Under the pieces are notes generated by a model. That model had not been told where the DNA came from. It was given only the letters and a program-made list of their open reading frames with translations, and searched no databases. From NCBI GenBank assembly GCA_033961575.1, contig CM066732.1, positions 100,059,187-100,123,186 on the forward strand: a DNA stretch of 64,000 nucleotides. Direction: 5' to 3'. Shown piece after piece: positions 25,141-37,400 of the stretch. A program made the position numbers and the translations under genes. Origin of the DNA: Aselliscus stoliczkanus. Taxonomy: Eukaryota > Chordata > Mammalia > Chiroptera > Hipposideridae. Position 1 is the first letter of the stretch. Each line of letters begins with the position of its first letter.

Positions 25141-26167
25141 ATAGCTATCTCTCTTAGTCTTGAAAAAGTGGTCTTGTGTAGATGTGACCTTTGTGTAGGC
25201 TGTGTGTGCTGGGTGGAGTTGGCAGGGGAGTTGGTGCCAAGCAGATGCCTACAGTGTCTGGGGTGCTGGAAGGGCTCCAGGCAGGGAGGCCAATTGAATG
25301 TAGTAATCGCCTGCTTGCTTCCTTTGTTTGAAGCTTAAATGAGCTTGGATGATGTGTCTGGGAACATGCTGTGGCAATCTTGCAGGTTTGCCAGAATGCC
25401 TAGATAGAGCCTCCACCTGCCCTAATGAGGTGGAAAGGGACATCAACATTACTATTCACTGGCACCTCCAATCCAAGAGAATTCCTGCATATACTGGGTG
25501 TGCTCCCATGGTTTCCCAGACTTCTCTATTTGGTCTCCTCCTCTCATTTGTTGTTCAGAAGCTGTGCAATCAGCCCTCAGCTGTCTCCCAGAAGTAACTA
25601 ACTGCTCTTTATATAGGTGTTTATTCAGTGTGCTCATAGGAGGGAGGGAGTTTAGCATCTTCCCACTCCACTAACATTTTAGACCTCCTCAGCAGTTTTA
25701 TTTTTAAAGACTAATTATTTTACTTCTACAGGTAAATCTAGAGCTGGGTTATTTTTACCCTCCCTAAATGAGTGGTTCTCCACATAAGAATTTCTTTCAC
25801 AGATCATGATGAAAATAAAAACAGGTTACAAGTCTACGTTCCATTCTTTCTGAGAAAAGCAGAGGATGCCAGCCTTAGAGGGAGGTTAAAGGCAATGATT
25901 TCTAACCACTTCAGGACAATATTTTGCATTATAATACTGACAGAGAAGGGTTACCCAGAGAACTGGACCCTAAATTGTTGGGCCAGAGAAGAAGAAACTT
26001 TCCAACAATAGGTCCAGTAGGTGCAGCAATCTCACCTGCACCAATCAAACAGACTGTCTTAGGGAGAGACCACCAGACCCTCACCTTCTTGTCGAGCCAG
26101 CTTGATATAGTTATTATGACTCTTACCATGAACAGCAGGCATTGAGGGCTGAATTGAATTAAATAAG
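25141..26167. other. Mixed DNA, no feature recognised
   Basis: Several overlapping ORFs of 66-92 codons on both strands have no motif and no paired splice sites. GC content is above that of the surroundings, possibly old LTR or LINE sequence. Confidence 0.35.
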
Positions 26168-26642
26168 TGTGACTGGAAGAATAATAGCCATCCGCAAAGA
26201 CATTCACGAGCTAATCCCTGGACCTTATAAGTATGTTACTTTATATAACAAAAGGGATGTGACTGTATTGAAGATTTTGAGATGGAGACATTATCCTGGA
26301 TTATTCAGGTACACCCAATATAATTAAAAAGATCCTTTTAAAATGGTGGCAGAAAGGTCAGAGTCAGCGAGGATGTGATAAAGGAAACAGAGGTCCAAGT
26401 GACTTGATTGTTAGAATGCAGCTATGACCCAAAGAATATGGAAAGGTTATAGGACCTGGAAAAGAAAAGGAAATGAATTTTCCACTAGAGCTCCCCAAAG
26501 AAATTCAGCTGAAACCTTGATTTTAGCCTAGTGGAACTTATTTCAGATTTCTGGAGTCTAGTATTGAAAAGTAATAAATTTGTGTTATTTCAAGCCAGTA
26601 AAATTGTGGTAATTTGTTACAGCAGCAACAGGAAAATATGCA
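26168..26642 (+). mobile_element. MaLR-type LTR (endogenous retrovirus relic)
   Basis: It starts TGTGACTGGAAG and ends AATATGCA, giving TG...CA ends. Inside are GATGTGACTGTATTGAAGAT, GAGACATTATCCTGGATTAT, AAACCTTGATTTTAGCCTAG and TAATAAATTTGTGTTATTTC with TTTGTTACAGCAGCAACAGG, the hallmark order of MST/MLT-type MaLR LTRs. Length 475 bp fits. It is a decayed relic with no coding capacity. Confidence 0.75.
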
Positions 26643-27000
26643 GATTTTGGTACCTGGAAGTGGATAGAATGCCACTGTAACAAATACCTAACAATGTGGA
26701 GATGGATTCTTATTGGACAGTGGGCAGAGGCTGAACGAACATTAAAAAGCATGACAGAAAAAAAGCTTAGATGGCCTTAACCAGACTGTTAATAAATATA
26801 TGGATGAAATAATTTTGCTAGTGTGGACTCAGAAGGAAGAATTACCTAGCAGCTAATTGAACCAACGTGCCTGGGTACAGAAAAATAGGCAGACATGGGA
26901 ACATAGAGAAATGGAGCAGGCATTTCTCAAACAGAGAAGCTACTTAGGAATTCTGGCTGATTTTTGCCCAAAGGAAGGAAGCACCAGTTTTATACATTTT
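26643..27000 (+). repeat. Decayed MaLR internal sequence following the LTR
   Basis: Directly after the LTR, GATTTTGGTACCTGGAAGTG occupies the primer-binding-site position. TAACAAATACCTAACAATGT and GGGCAGAGGCTGAACGAAC follow, as in MaLR internal regions. It fades by about 27000 and no 3' LTR is seen downstream, so the provirus is truncated. No open frame is preserved. Confidence 0.55.
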
Positions 27001-28476
27001 TCAGATGTTTCCAAATAAATTGGAAATACACTCATTGCTAATTAAAAATTTTTAAAGTACTGTCAAACCTAATGAAATATATACATTGTTCTGATTTGGT
27101 CAGAAGGGTGACATTGCCTTACATGAAGTTTTAGAAGAAAGTGATTATTGTAAAGTACACATGTAAATTTTCATTTCATTTGAAATATATGCATCTACAG
27201 TGCTGTTGCTGCATCATTTGGTGAAGAGCAATTGTTAAAGTGCTGGATTAAGTTAACAGGTCACTTGAATATATTGACTGCGTTGATTAAGGTAGAGTTC
27301 ACTGATATACCATAGAAAAAAATTTTTTAAAGGAAATAATGTTTCCAAGGATTTTTCGTATGCTGATTACTGTGTCACTTTAGGTATACTTTTTAAAAAA
27401 TTTAATCTTCACCAAACTATGTGTTAGCTATTAGCTCCATTAATGGTTGACAAAACTGAATATGGTATGTCTTAAAATATCACACCCTGTGTAAGGCATA
27501 GACCCAGGTTTCTCTGCCTCTAGTCGTTTTATTTCCAATGCAACTGACTGCCAGCCTAGCTTAATACAGACCACGTTCTTCAATACTGACCATGTGTTAA
27601 CCAAACTCTAAGTGGTTTGGATTTAGAGAATAATTCTACAAGTGAAACTTGACTTGGGCTTTGAATACAGTAAGAATAATTAATAGGCATAAATAAACAG
27701 TAAGATTATTAGATCAAAGATAACTAAGGTGAACTATCCACTTCCTCTTTGGGCAGCAAGTGTGTCACTGAGGAGCTGTGATGAAACTAGTGAAATATAT
27801 AAACAAGGCATTAAACACTTCTTTCCTGAACTTCTATGGTAGGGAATAATCCTGGGATTTCGAGGTTGAAAAATCGGGTTCAAGGGAGGTATTCCTGCCT
27901 TTCTAAAGGTCAACTTGTCTTTTCTGAGCCTATTTTCTCTTCAGTATAATGGGAATGATACTCATTTTATAGGTTAACTTGTAACGATATTTTAATACTA
28001 TTTAGAAACAATCACTTCTAACTGTTAGTTCTTGCTGCCTATGTAGATATAATTGCATGATTGTAACATTGTTTTACAATTTATTTTTGCTTAATATATG
28101 CCTTCGTTTTTTTATATTGTTACATTCAATGAAACACAAAAGCATGACAGTTACATACCCCCAGAGAATACACCTATTGGTGGGTAAAAATTTTAAGAAA
28201 GAGCCAGAATGGGCTATCATACACTGCCCCAAGAAAACAGGGATTTTGTTTACAGTGAGAATTTAGAGAAGTAACTTAAGGTCATTTGAATGACTCCATG
28301 GTACATTTCCATTAGATGAGACTCCCCTTGAATACTCAAAGATATAGTAATGTCCATTACAATTGAAAACCAGACTCCAGTAGTCTCACACTGAATATGC
28401 TTAGGAGACAGGATAGGGTCAGGGGAGAGAGGCCATTATTTTTGTGAGTCGAGCCTCATTATCTAATTTTTTGCAG
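27001..28476. other. Unique-looking DNA up to the exon B acceptor
   Basis: No named repeat. 27180-27300 is of even composition and could be conserved, but that cannot be judged from one sequence. The end of this stretch supplies the branch and pyrimidine region of exon B (ATCTAATTTTTTGCAG). Confidence 0.4.
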
Positions 28477-28573
28477 ACCAAGAATGAAGAAGAACTACAA
28501 AAGGGCCTAACTCTAACACTTAAAAAAACATTTTCCCCTGTTACTCAAAAGACGCCAGGATTTGCTACCAGTG
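28477..28573 (+). CDS. Candidate coding exon B of the same unidentified gene
   Basis: The acceptor ATCTAATTTTTTGCAG|A and the donor ACCAGTG|GTAAGA bracket 97 nt. From its first base the frame is open for 32 codons plus one base, beginning TKNEEELQKGLTLTLKKTFS and rich in Lys, Glu, Thr and Leu. The +1-shifted frame (starting at the second base) meets a stop within four codons. Start phase 0 matches the end of exon A, and the extra G matches the start of exon C (G|GA, glycine). No domain is recognised. It is about 28.4 kb downstream of exon A and sits in non-repetitive DNA. Confidence 0.62.
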
Positions 28574-28935
28574 GTAAGAATTCAAATGAGAAAACTTTAC
28601 TAATACCATTATAGAACAAGAATTTCTCTTCACCAGAAGGAACCTTGTAGTGAAAGGAACCTAAGAGAATTCAAATTGTGCTAGGGCTCAAACTTTTTAA
28701 CCTCTTATGATGAATATTCCTGAGAGTTCAAAATATTCTTTGTTTCATAGGCTAATTCAAGATATTTTTTTAAAAAGGCAACACCAGCTGGCTAAAATGG
28801 CTTTTATATTGCTAAGGGCTCTAAAATATATTTATCATTACCCTCGTACGCATTTATTTATTATTTACAAGAATTTTACTAGATAGGCACATTAAAATAT
28901 CTTTAAAAGATTATTTATTTAGAGAAGGAAAAAAG

Positions 28936-29041
28936 AAAAAGTCATGGGATTTAGGAAGTCAGCGGCCCCGGTTCGGGTCCCACATATGAGGGCCAGTGAC
29001 ACTGCCCTCAAAAAAAAAAAAAAAAAAAAAGTCATGGGATT
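28936..29041 (+). mobile_element. 5'-truncated Ves-like SINE
   Basis: Only the last part of the tRNA-like head remains (GGAAGTCAGCGGCCCCGGTT, the B box CGGTTCGGGTCCC, GGGCCAGTGACACTGCCCTC) followed by about 22 A. The direct repeat AAAAAGTCATGGGATT lies on both sides, so the truncation happened at insertion and the A box was never present. Confidence 0.92.
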
Positions 29042-30339
29042 AATTTAAATCATGATGCAAGAAATGCCTTACATTTCAAAAAGAAATATAGTAATTATAT
29101 CACCTGAGGAAAGAGCGTTTGAAAAATGCATGTCTTTTATAAAGACTTACCATTTGCAACCTTGTTCAGAGCTCTATGCATAATAGTTTCAAAGAATGAT
29201 AGGGAGTACATGAAAAGCTGAGACTACAATCACTTTTTTATTATAACTGTATCTTAAAGTATTAAGTGTGGCGCCAGTTTCAAGGGATGCAACCTGGACA
29301 GGCACAAAGGACCCTGTACTTAGAAGGGCCCTGTACTTGGTTCAGTGCTCTGCTGTTGCTGTCTTCAAAATCTTCACAAGTTCAGTACCAAAGTCACTGT
29401 GCTTTCATTTTACACCGGAACTCACCAATTATTTCACTGATCTTGATTTTTAAGAGATTTTTTTAGTTATTGTTGATCCCCCTTCAATCGGCAAACACAG
29501 TCTCTCTGCCACAGTGCCAGTCTGTTTCTCACATTATCACAACCACTGTCATTCAAAAAATATTCCCAAAAGCCACAACCCTGTGCTGCTTCTTAAAATA
29601 GTTAAGGATTGAATTTATTACATTTTTGTTGGATATAGCGTATCTGGAATATTAAAAAATAGTCAATTAAGAACCATTATAAACTATGAGATAGTCAAGG
29701 GAAGTATATGAATAAAGAATAGATATGCAGAATTAATGTTCTTCATTTAGGTATGTATAATAATCTGTTGATGGATACAATGGAATAAAAAAGTAATACA
29801 GATATAAATTATACGAAGTGTAAACATTAAAATATTTGTCAAGCTTATGAGAAAATATTGAAAATCAAAATTATTCCAAATGTTACTGATAGGCATAAAA
29901 TAATATTAGCATAATTAAAAAGATTTAGCACATGCTTTACTAAGAAGAGCAAATATCTTTAAAATGTCAATTCAGCTTTTCAACTTCGTTGAAAAAAACA
30001 CACGGTCATGTCACTGTCACATACACACTGATATGATGAGATGAGAAGGTACTTACCTCTGAGTTGTTATTCTCCAAAACTCATAACTGCACAGTGTAAT
30101 GATGAAAAAAAATCAATTGAAGGACATTGTACAAAATACTTGAGTGTGTCTTGCATGACTTCACTGGGAGATGACTCTTGGAAGCTTGTGTCTGAATTCT
30201 GGATTTCACATCATGAACTTTTCCCTTCATTGATTTTGCTTTATAGCCTTTCACGTAATAAATCTGAGCTGTGAGCACAAAAACAAGAAAAAATTGGCAA
30301 GCTCATGTAAAGGAAAAAAAGACCAAGAACTCTGAATTC
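29042..30339. other. AT-rich DNA, no feature recognised
   Basis: ORFs at 29266-29466 and 30041-30278 have no motif or splice context. No repeat identified. Confidence 0.4.
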
Positions 30340-33300
30340 TCTTTTTTGTTTCATTGATTTACTTGTCTTTACACCAATGACATACTCTCATGATTATTGT
30401 AGCTCTATAAAAAGAATTGAGTCAAAATAATATGAGTACTTGAATTTTACTGTTCTATTTCAAAGTTGTTTTGGCTATTCCAGGTATTTTTCATCTTCAC
30501 CAAAATTATGAATCAGCTTGTCAATTTTTAAAAAACCTCCTGTTGATATTTCGATTGGGATTGCACTGAATCTATGTATCAGATTAGAGATTTGACATCT
30601 TATTATATTGAAACTTCTGATTCATTGAGATGGCACAACACTCCACTAATTAAGGTCCTCTTTAATTTAAATCAGCAATGTTTCATAATTTTAGTGTATA
30701 TGTCTTTTTATCTGTTCTTCAAATGTATCCCATATTTTGATGCTATTCTAAATGATGCTGATTTTATATTTTCAATTTCCAATTGTTTTTTACTAATGTA
30801 TCATAAGACAAATGATATTTTTGTACTGGTCTTGAATCTTTTCAACTTTACTAAATGCCTTTATTAGTTCTAGTAGCTTCTCCTCCCTACCCCCACCTAA
30901 AATCTGTAGGACATCCTACATAGAAATCAAGTCATTTCTACATAAAGGAAGTTTTACTTCTTCCTTCATAATCTTTATACTTATTTTCCCTTCCTTACTG
31001 TACTGACTACAACTTCAAGGACAATATGGAATAGAGGTAGTGATAATAGACACACTCGACTTGTTCCTGATCTAAGTAGGAAAGAATTCAGTCTTCAGAA
31101 TTAAATATGATGTTACATGTAGGCTATTGGTAGATGTCCTTAATCAGATTGAAGAAATGCCTATAAAGAACTATGAAGGGTCTGAGATTTTATTATACCT
31201 TCAAGCTAATGCATTAGCCTGACAGTTTGATGGATACTGGTAGAATGCATAAGACTTTGTATTCAAAAACAAAAGATTTTAACTCATATGATAGCTGCTG
31301 CTAAAATATCAGCATTTTCTTGTGGTAGTTTCTTGAGCCCTAACTGATGTAAAGAGGGTCAAGTTATACCCGCACATTCAGTGATGTAAACAGAGCCAAG
31401 CTAGGTTGTGTTACTAAAGAACTCTGATATTAGGGGACCCACATATCCTATGGAGTAAGTATGCCTGTCATGTGTCCTAGAGGTAGACATTATCTTTACT
31501 AAACATGTAAAGGTGTACACTGTTTATTCTGGAGAGAGAAACTTTGTTTTCCAAGACTGTTGCTCTATAAACATCGTCAGAAAGATAGTTCAGAACAAAA
31601 GGACTATTGACACATTGCTTGTAAGACATAGAAACACAAGAGACCTAAGGACAATGTTTTCTCAACCATTTCCTTTTATTCTTATTTTGTTGAGTTTTGA
31701 CCATAAAGGAATGTTTAATTTTGTCAAATATTTTTTCAAGACCTACTATAATTATATGGCTTTTAATCTTCATTTCAGCAAACAGTATATTTTGTTAATT
31801 TATTTTCAGATGTTAAAAAAAACAACAACAACAACTTGCAATCTTGGTTTAAACATCTCTTGGTCATAATGAATAATTCTTTTTATATGTTGAATGATTT
31901 AGTTTGCTATTTAAAAAAAAATTGCATCAGTGTTGATGAGGCATATAGAGTGTAATTTTCTTTTTCTTGTAATGTACTGCTAATTTTATTAGCTTAATAA
32001 TGGTCTTCTAAATGAGCTAGGAAATTATCCCTTCTCTATTTCTGAAGAAGTTTGCATAGGATTGATATGATTACTTCCTTTAATTTGAAGAATTCACCAA
32101 TAAAGTCATTTGGCCATTTTTCTTTTTAAATGAAGGCTAATACTAAAGATTCAATAACTTCGCTTGATAGAAATCTATTCAATTTATGTTTTTAAAAATT
32201 AATTTGGGTAACATATCTTTCTAGGAATCTATTTCATCTAAGTTATGCAATATGTTGGCATAAGTTGTTTATAACATTCCCTTCAAATCTTTTGAGAGCT
32301 TACATAGATGTCCTTTTTTCATTTATGATGGTAATTTTTACATTATCTCTATTTTTCTTAGTCTAACTAGCTAAAGGAGTATCAAATATCATTGAACTTT
32401 TTATAGAAACTATTGTTTTCACTTATTTTCTTTAAATTTTTCATTTTGTATTTCATTGATTTATGTTGTGATCTTCATTATTTCCTTATTTTCCCTTGAA
32501 TTTCATTTGCTTTTCTTTTTGTAGTTTCCTGAAGTGGAAACCTAGATTAATAATTTTGTCTTTGTCTTTAAGTTTTGTAGCTCTGATTTGTTTAGATGTA
32601 GTTTCCTTTGCATATTTCCTACTAGAGATTTTTTTAGCATCTTGAATTAAAATGTTAATTTTTTTTAAATCAAATTTTGGAAGGTTCAGCCACTTTCTTT
32701 TTCATGAAATCATTTAATTACTTTTCTCATCCTTGGACTCCATTTACATGTATGTTGGGATGCTTATGATTGTATCACAAATTTCTGAGATTCTATTAAT
32801 TTTCTTTCAATTACTTTTTTGTATTTTCCGGTTTAGAAATTTTCTAGTGTTCTATCTTCAAATTAATTATTTCTTATGACATGTAAAGTTTCCTGCTGAG
32901 TCCATCTACTACATTTTTCATTTTGATTGTTGTAGTTTCCAGCTACAGAATTTCTACATTATCCTTTTTTATAATCTCAATTTTTTAATTAAGTTCTTCT
33001 ATTCATTACATCATTTTCATATATTTTCCTTTAATTCAGTCAGTTTCAATTTAATTTGTTTTTTCCCCTAGTATGGGTAAACTTTCTTTCTTTGCATGTC
33101 TAGTATATTGTTGTTGTTATTGTAAACTAAACATTTTAGAGAATATTATATTATAGTCACACTGGATTGAGTTTTATTTTCTGAAGTCTGTTCATTTTGT
33201 TTAGTAACTGCCTAGAGTTAAAACTTTGGAACCTATCTTCTCCATGGTATTTGAACACCGATATCTCTGCTGTTACTTTAAAAAATTCTTATTTTCACTT

Positions 33301-33500
33301 TTTAACCAGGCTTCCTAGGGATCACCATGTGTCTGCATAGCTTAGTGATTGGCCAACATATATATAGTTTTGTTTTGTTTTGTTTAGAAAAATTATTGTG
33401 GAACAGTGTGTTCTTTCCAGGACCCATCAGCTCCAAGTCTCGTAGTTTTCGTCAATCTAGTTGTGGAGGGCACAGCTCCTTGGCCCATGTGGAAGTTGAA
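30340..33500 (-). repeat. Long antisense LINE-1 relic (ORF2 to 5' part)
   Basis: Reading along the plus strand gives the reverse of LINE-1 in order. First comes the ORF2 3' part at 30370-31080 (TTGTAGCTCTATAAAAAGAA, GATTGGGATTGCACTGAATC, ACTTGTTCCTGATCTAAG). The reverse transcriptase region follows at 31680-32640 (GTTTAATTTTGTCAAATATT, GAATTCACCAATAAAGTCAT, CTTAGTCTAACTAGCTAAAG). 32690-33500 reads as the ORF1 or 5' region. The stretch 31140-31660 does not fit and may be another insertion. All frames are broken. Confidence 0.7.
31140..31660. other. Unidentified insert within the antisense LINE-1
   Basis: The LINE-1 order breaks near 31140 and resumes near 31660. The intervening 520 bp has more even composition and includes CAGAGCCAAGCTAGGTTGTG and AGGGGACCCACATATCC. 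I cannot assign it to a family, and clear target duplications are not visible. Confidence 0.3.
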
Positions 33501-33732
33501 CCAGCAATTTTGAGAAAGATTGTACTCAACTACCTATAATCTCATAAGGTTTTCTCACTCTGCCAAGCAATCTGTGCATGCGTTGGGAAATATAGCCAGA
33601 GTTGCAGCAAATTTTCATGTCTCCCTGTGTCATCATTTTCACTGCCAACACTTGATTCTTTTTTGTGTATGCATGGTATTCCAGTCAGCCTGGTATATTG
33701 GGGAGAGCTTATATCAGCCTTCCTGTGGCTCT

Positions 33733-34175
33733 TTCTTTATTAAATTTATTAAAGTGACATTAGTTAGTAAAAATATATCGGTTTCAAGTATACAGTTCTA
33801 TAATACATCATCTATTTATTGCATTGTGTGTTCACGACCCAGAGTCAGTTCTCCTTCCATCACCATATATTTGACCCCATTTATCCTCATCTACCACTCC
33901 CCCCTCCCCCTTTTCCCTCTGGTAACCACTAAAATGTTGTCTGTGTCTATCAGTTGTTTGTCTGTTTGCCTTGTTCATTTGTTGCTTCCAGTTTTATATC
34001 CCACATATGAGTGAAGTCATATGGTTCTCAACTTCTTCTGCCTGACTTAATTTCATGTAGCATGATAATCTCAATATCCATCCATGTTGTCGCAAATTGG
34101 CACTATTTCATCTTTTCTTATGGCTGAGTAATATTCCATTGTGTATATGTACCACATCTCCTTTATTCAATGCTA
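33733..34175 (-). mobile_element. LINE-1 3' end, antisense
   Basis: AAATTTATTAAAGTGACATT at the left, then CCCAGAGTCAGTTCTCCTTC, CCCTCTGGTAACCACTAAAA, CCCACATATGAGTGAAGTCA and TGGCTGAGTAATATTCCATT, is the reverse of the LINE-1 ORF2 C-terminus plus 3' UTR. It is less diverged than the LINE-1 to its left. The 164-codon ORF at 33520-34014 is a by-product of this sequence. Confidence 0.8.
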
Positions 34176-37100
34176 AAAGTTAGAGGCAGTTTTGGTTTTT
34201 GCTTTGTTTTGTTAAATCTAAATAAATTGAAGAGATTAGTGTAAGTATCCAACTAGCACAGGGGAGTAACAGGAGTGTCACTAAGGGCAAAGAAAGAGTG
34301 GGGAAGAAGAGGGATCCCTGGAAGTTGGTGTATCCATCAGGTCCAGAATGTATTTTTGAATGAACTAGAAAAGACCATATTTGCCATGTTATACAATGGT
34401 ATACATGCCGCATACCCGAGGCATCCTCACCTATAATAGATAGTTTCCATACCCCACATTGTGTCCCCTTAGCTTCCCTTTCAGTTTCCATGTAGTTGTA
34501 GTTCATGTGCACACTAAGGGCTTTTGAGTCAAGCACATGTATCTCTGCTTCTGGGCCTGAGTGCTTTTCATGGAAACATGAGAACTTGCTCAGACCAAGC
34601 ACAGGTCAGCCTCAAAATGCCAGAGACAAGGTCACCAAAGGAAATTCTCAGCCAAGGAAGGGCATGACAAACACACCAACTTCACAATCCCCTGGTGGGA
34701 TATTCTATTATAAGTCGTGTGGTCCCTCAAAAACTTCCCAGGAGAACTGAGTCCCAGTTGCCCATAACAGTAAGCTTACCCCATTCACACACATTAAAAT
34801 GGGACAGCTCCCATCCCACTTTCCCCATTCCTGTGCTTGTGCTTTTTAGATCACCTCTTCTATAAACTCTTGTCTCCAAGTCCTGTCTCAGGGTCATCTT
34901 TTCCAAGAACTTACACCAAGATGTCTTCTGATTACATTTAAGATTATCTATAGTCACTTTCCAAGATCTATACAGAATTTACTTTGTCAAAGAGACTATT
35001 TAAATAAATGTATGACAGGAATACACATCACTACAACTTTAAAGTTTTTGACAGTGGCACTAATTTTGCACTTCCTTCATAAGTGATATTCCATTTTATT
35101 TCAATGTCATGGCAAAGGGTGGCATCAGGAATGTGCATTTGGTCTTTCCTATATAACAGTGCTTAGTTCGTGGCCCAGGGAACCAAAGTGGGGATTCTGC
35201 CAGTTACTAGGTAGAGAGAGAGAGAGACAGATTTCTGGTATGTATTCCTGAACTGGGTAAATAAACACACATGTTTCTGTAGTACCAATTGGACCGACAC
35301 TGAAATGGATTTTGGCCAGGACATGGTGTGTCACCTAATATCTATAAGTCACACATGGATCAGTGGTCATGGTGGTAAATGAGAAAGTGGGGTGGTTAGG
35401 TACGAGCTTTCATCTGAAGTCAGTATCTAATAACCTCCAAAGAAAACCTGAAAGTTTTCGTTTTTTCCATTGCACATACCCTGGTACATGTCCATTGTTC
35501 ATGAAGGCTTGGAAGAAGAATTATACCATACACTTGTGATGACACTGCAAAGGGACCAGGCCCTTCCTTCATCAAGTAACTCTGGGTCTGCAAACTGGGT
35601 AAGGCATTGTGAATAACCACTATGGTGACTTGAGTCAAGTTTCTTCCCACTGGACCTAGAATGTATGTGTTTATATAAGCTGAGGATGCCCCTTTATTTC
35701 ATTGATAGGGTTCCCTCCCTTGATCGATTGATTACTCATCAACACAGAAGCCTGAGAATCAAAACGCTCCACATTCTGCTCTGTTAATCATTTGTGAAAA
35801 TTGGGCTCACTTGTGCTGAAGTGCTGCTACCTATTCCCTGTTACTCTGTGATCCAATTATTTCGACTATAATTGAGCAACCCAGTTATATGCTGGCATTG
35901 TCCATGGTCATCTCTGGCCTTGAGTGGAACAAGTTCCAAAGAACTTTTTATAGATGTTGATTTTTTGCTTTTTAATGCCCTCATGGAGGGAGTGTTCTCT
36001 AGACTCTCCTAGGGTTAGGAAGTGGCTGCACAGGTGACATATAAGAGTTCTACTCTAACAGTCCCATCTCCTTGAACTATCAGAAACTTCCCTCTAGATT
36101 ATTCTTGGGAGGTTCCAAATCTCCCATCCCTTTAGGTCACACAGGCCCACAATTACTTGCTTGAGCCAGCAATATAAATCACAAATTCCAGTGGAGTACA
36201 CTTATACCAATAAAATAGACTAAGCCAACTTTCCATTGTGTCATCTTTGGACTGATGCCCTTAAAAATAATTTCCATACATGCTCCCTCAGTTCTTATAG
36301 ATTCAAATTTTCAAGCTTCCACAATATTTCAGTCTACACTATCTGCTCCTTAGGCTGACAATGTATCTCACTGGGACTCTGCTGAAGTATAAGTCTTGTC
36401 ATGGGTTTGGAGGCAATAATATGTGGTAAAGGTGGGTCCTGGAGACAATCTGAATCTTGTTATAAAACAAGATCCTCATTTGAAGTCCTTGAAAAACTTC
36501 TCTGCAAGAGAAGCCTGGTCCCTCACTGAAGTGGGAGAGGGGCTGCTTATGTAGGTAAGGAAGATCTTGCAGTACTTTTCCATTGAAAGTTCTCTGCCAT
36601 GTTTGAGTATGCTCAAATTTGGTCTTTATCCCAAGTCTCAGGACCTCACTATTTCCTGTTTCTTATTTTGGCATAAGAGAGCTGGCAAGTTTGAGATTTA
36701 AATGATTTTACTACACTGAAACTTGCACCATCAAGTTCTGGATGCGATCCTCGGTTATGTCTGCCTTGCAGCTCCAGGTAATAAGGGATTTCTTTACCAT
36801 CAATGCAGGGGCATTCTGAGTCTCCGTCATTGAGATAGGAGTACAAGTCCTTAAACTTAGTGTTTACATTTTGTGAGTTCTCCAGGGTAGCCACAGACTC
36901 CTAAACTAACACTTTATCATCACCTTTGTCCATAAAGCATGGGAAAAAATAACAGGGAACACATAGAATAAGCATGTACCCAGAAGAAATTAGGAAACCT
37001 AACATACCCCTCTTCCCAGCTGCAAGCTTCCATGCCAAAACTGCAGCTTAACAGTTCTCATCTTTTTTATTTTTTATTTTTTTTGGAGAGGAGGCAGTGG

Positions 37101-37219
37101 GGGTGGGTGAAAAAACTGTGAACCAGATGAACAAGTAAAGCTGTAATTACAGATAATTCTTTATATTTTAATACCTCCAAAATGTGACTACTAATTATTT
37201 GAGAGTAACCAGAAACCCA
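34176..37219. other. Unrecognised 3-kb block of even composition
   Basis: This block is less AT-rich than its flanks and has few simple repeats. It carries ORFs of 60-140 codons on both strands with no recognisable motif. Segments such as 34840-34920 (TTTTTAGATCACCTCTTCTA, CAAGTCCTGTCTCAGGGTC) look like old LTR ends, so part may be a decayed endogenous retrovirus-like element. I cannot support a family or orientation. Confidence 0.3.
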
Positions 37220-37400
37220 ACGCAATGGCTCTCAAAGTGTTCCCCGCCATGGCATCAGAATCCTGGGACCTTGTTAGAAATACAAATTCTCAGGACTATC
37301 CCAGATCACTAAATGAGACTTGGGGGTACAGCCTAGAAATCTGTTTTTTCACAGACTCTGCAGGTGATTTGGATCAAGCTAGAGTCTGAAAACAACTGCC
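37220..37400 (+). mobile_element. MER5A-like hAT-Charlie MITE
   Basis: AATGGCTCTCAAAGTGTTCC, CATCAGAATCCTGGGACCTT, TTAGAAATACAAATTCTCAG and CTGCAGGTGATTTGGATCAA, then GTCTGAAAACAACTGC, follow the MER5A order with diverged hAT-type ends. Confidence 0.7.

Noticed and set aside
33520..34014. 164-codon plus-strand ORF, the longest in the window
   Set aside because: It overlaps an antisense LINE-1 3' end (CCCTCTGGTAACCACTAAAA and CCCACATATGAGTGAAGTCA are LINE-1 text in reverse), so the frame is incidental.
34180..34602. 140-codon minus-strand ORF
   Set aside because: No motif recognised. It lies in the unexplained 34-37 kb block but has an overlapping opposite ORF and no codon-like bias that I can see.
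36505..36556. Exon-like segment ending TATGTAG|GTAAGG
   Set aside because: It would end in phase 2, which does not join to exon C (needs phase 1), and its acceptor has a poor pyrimidine tract.
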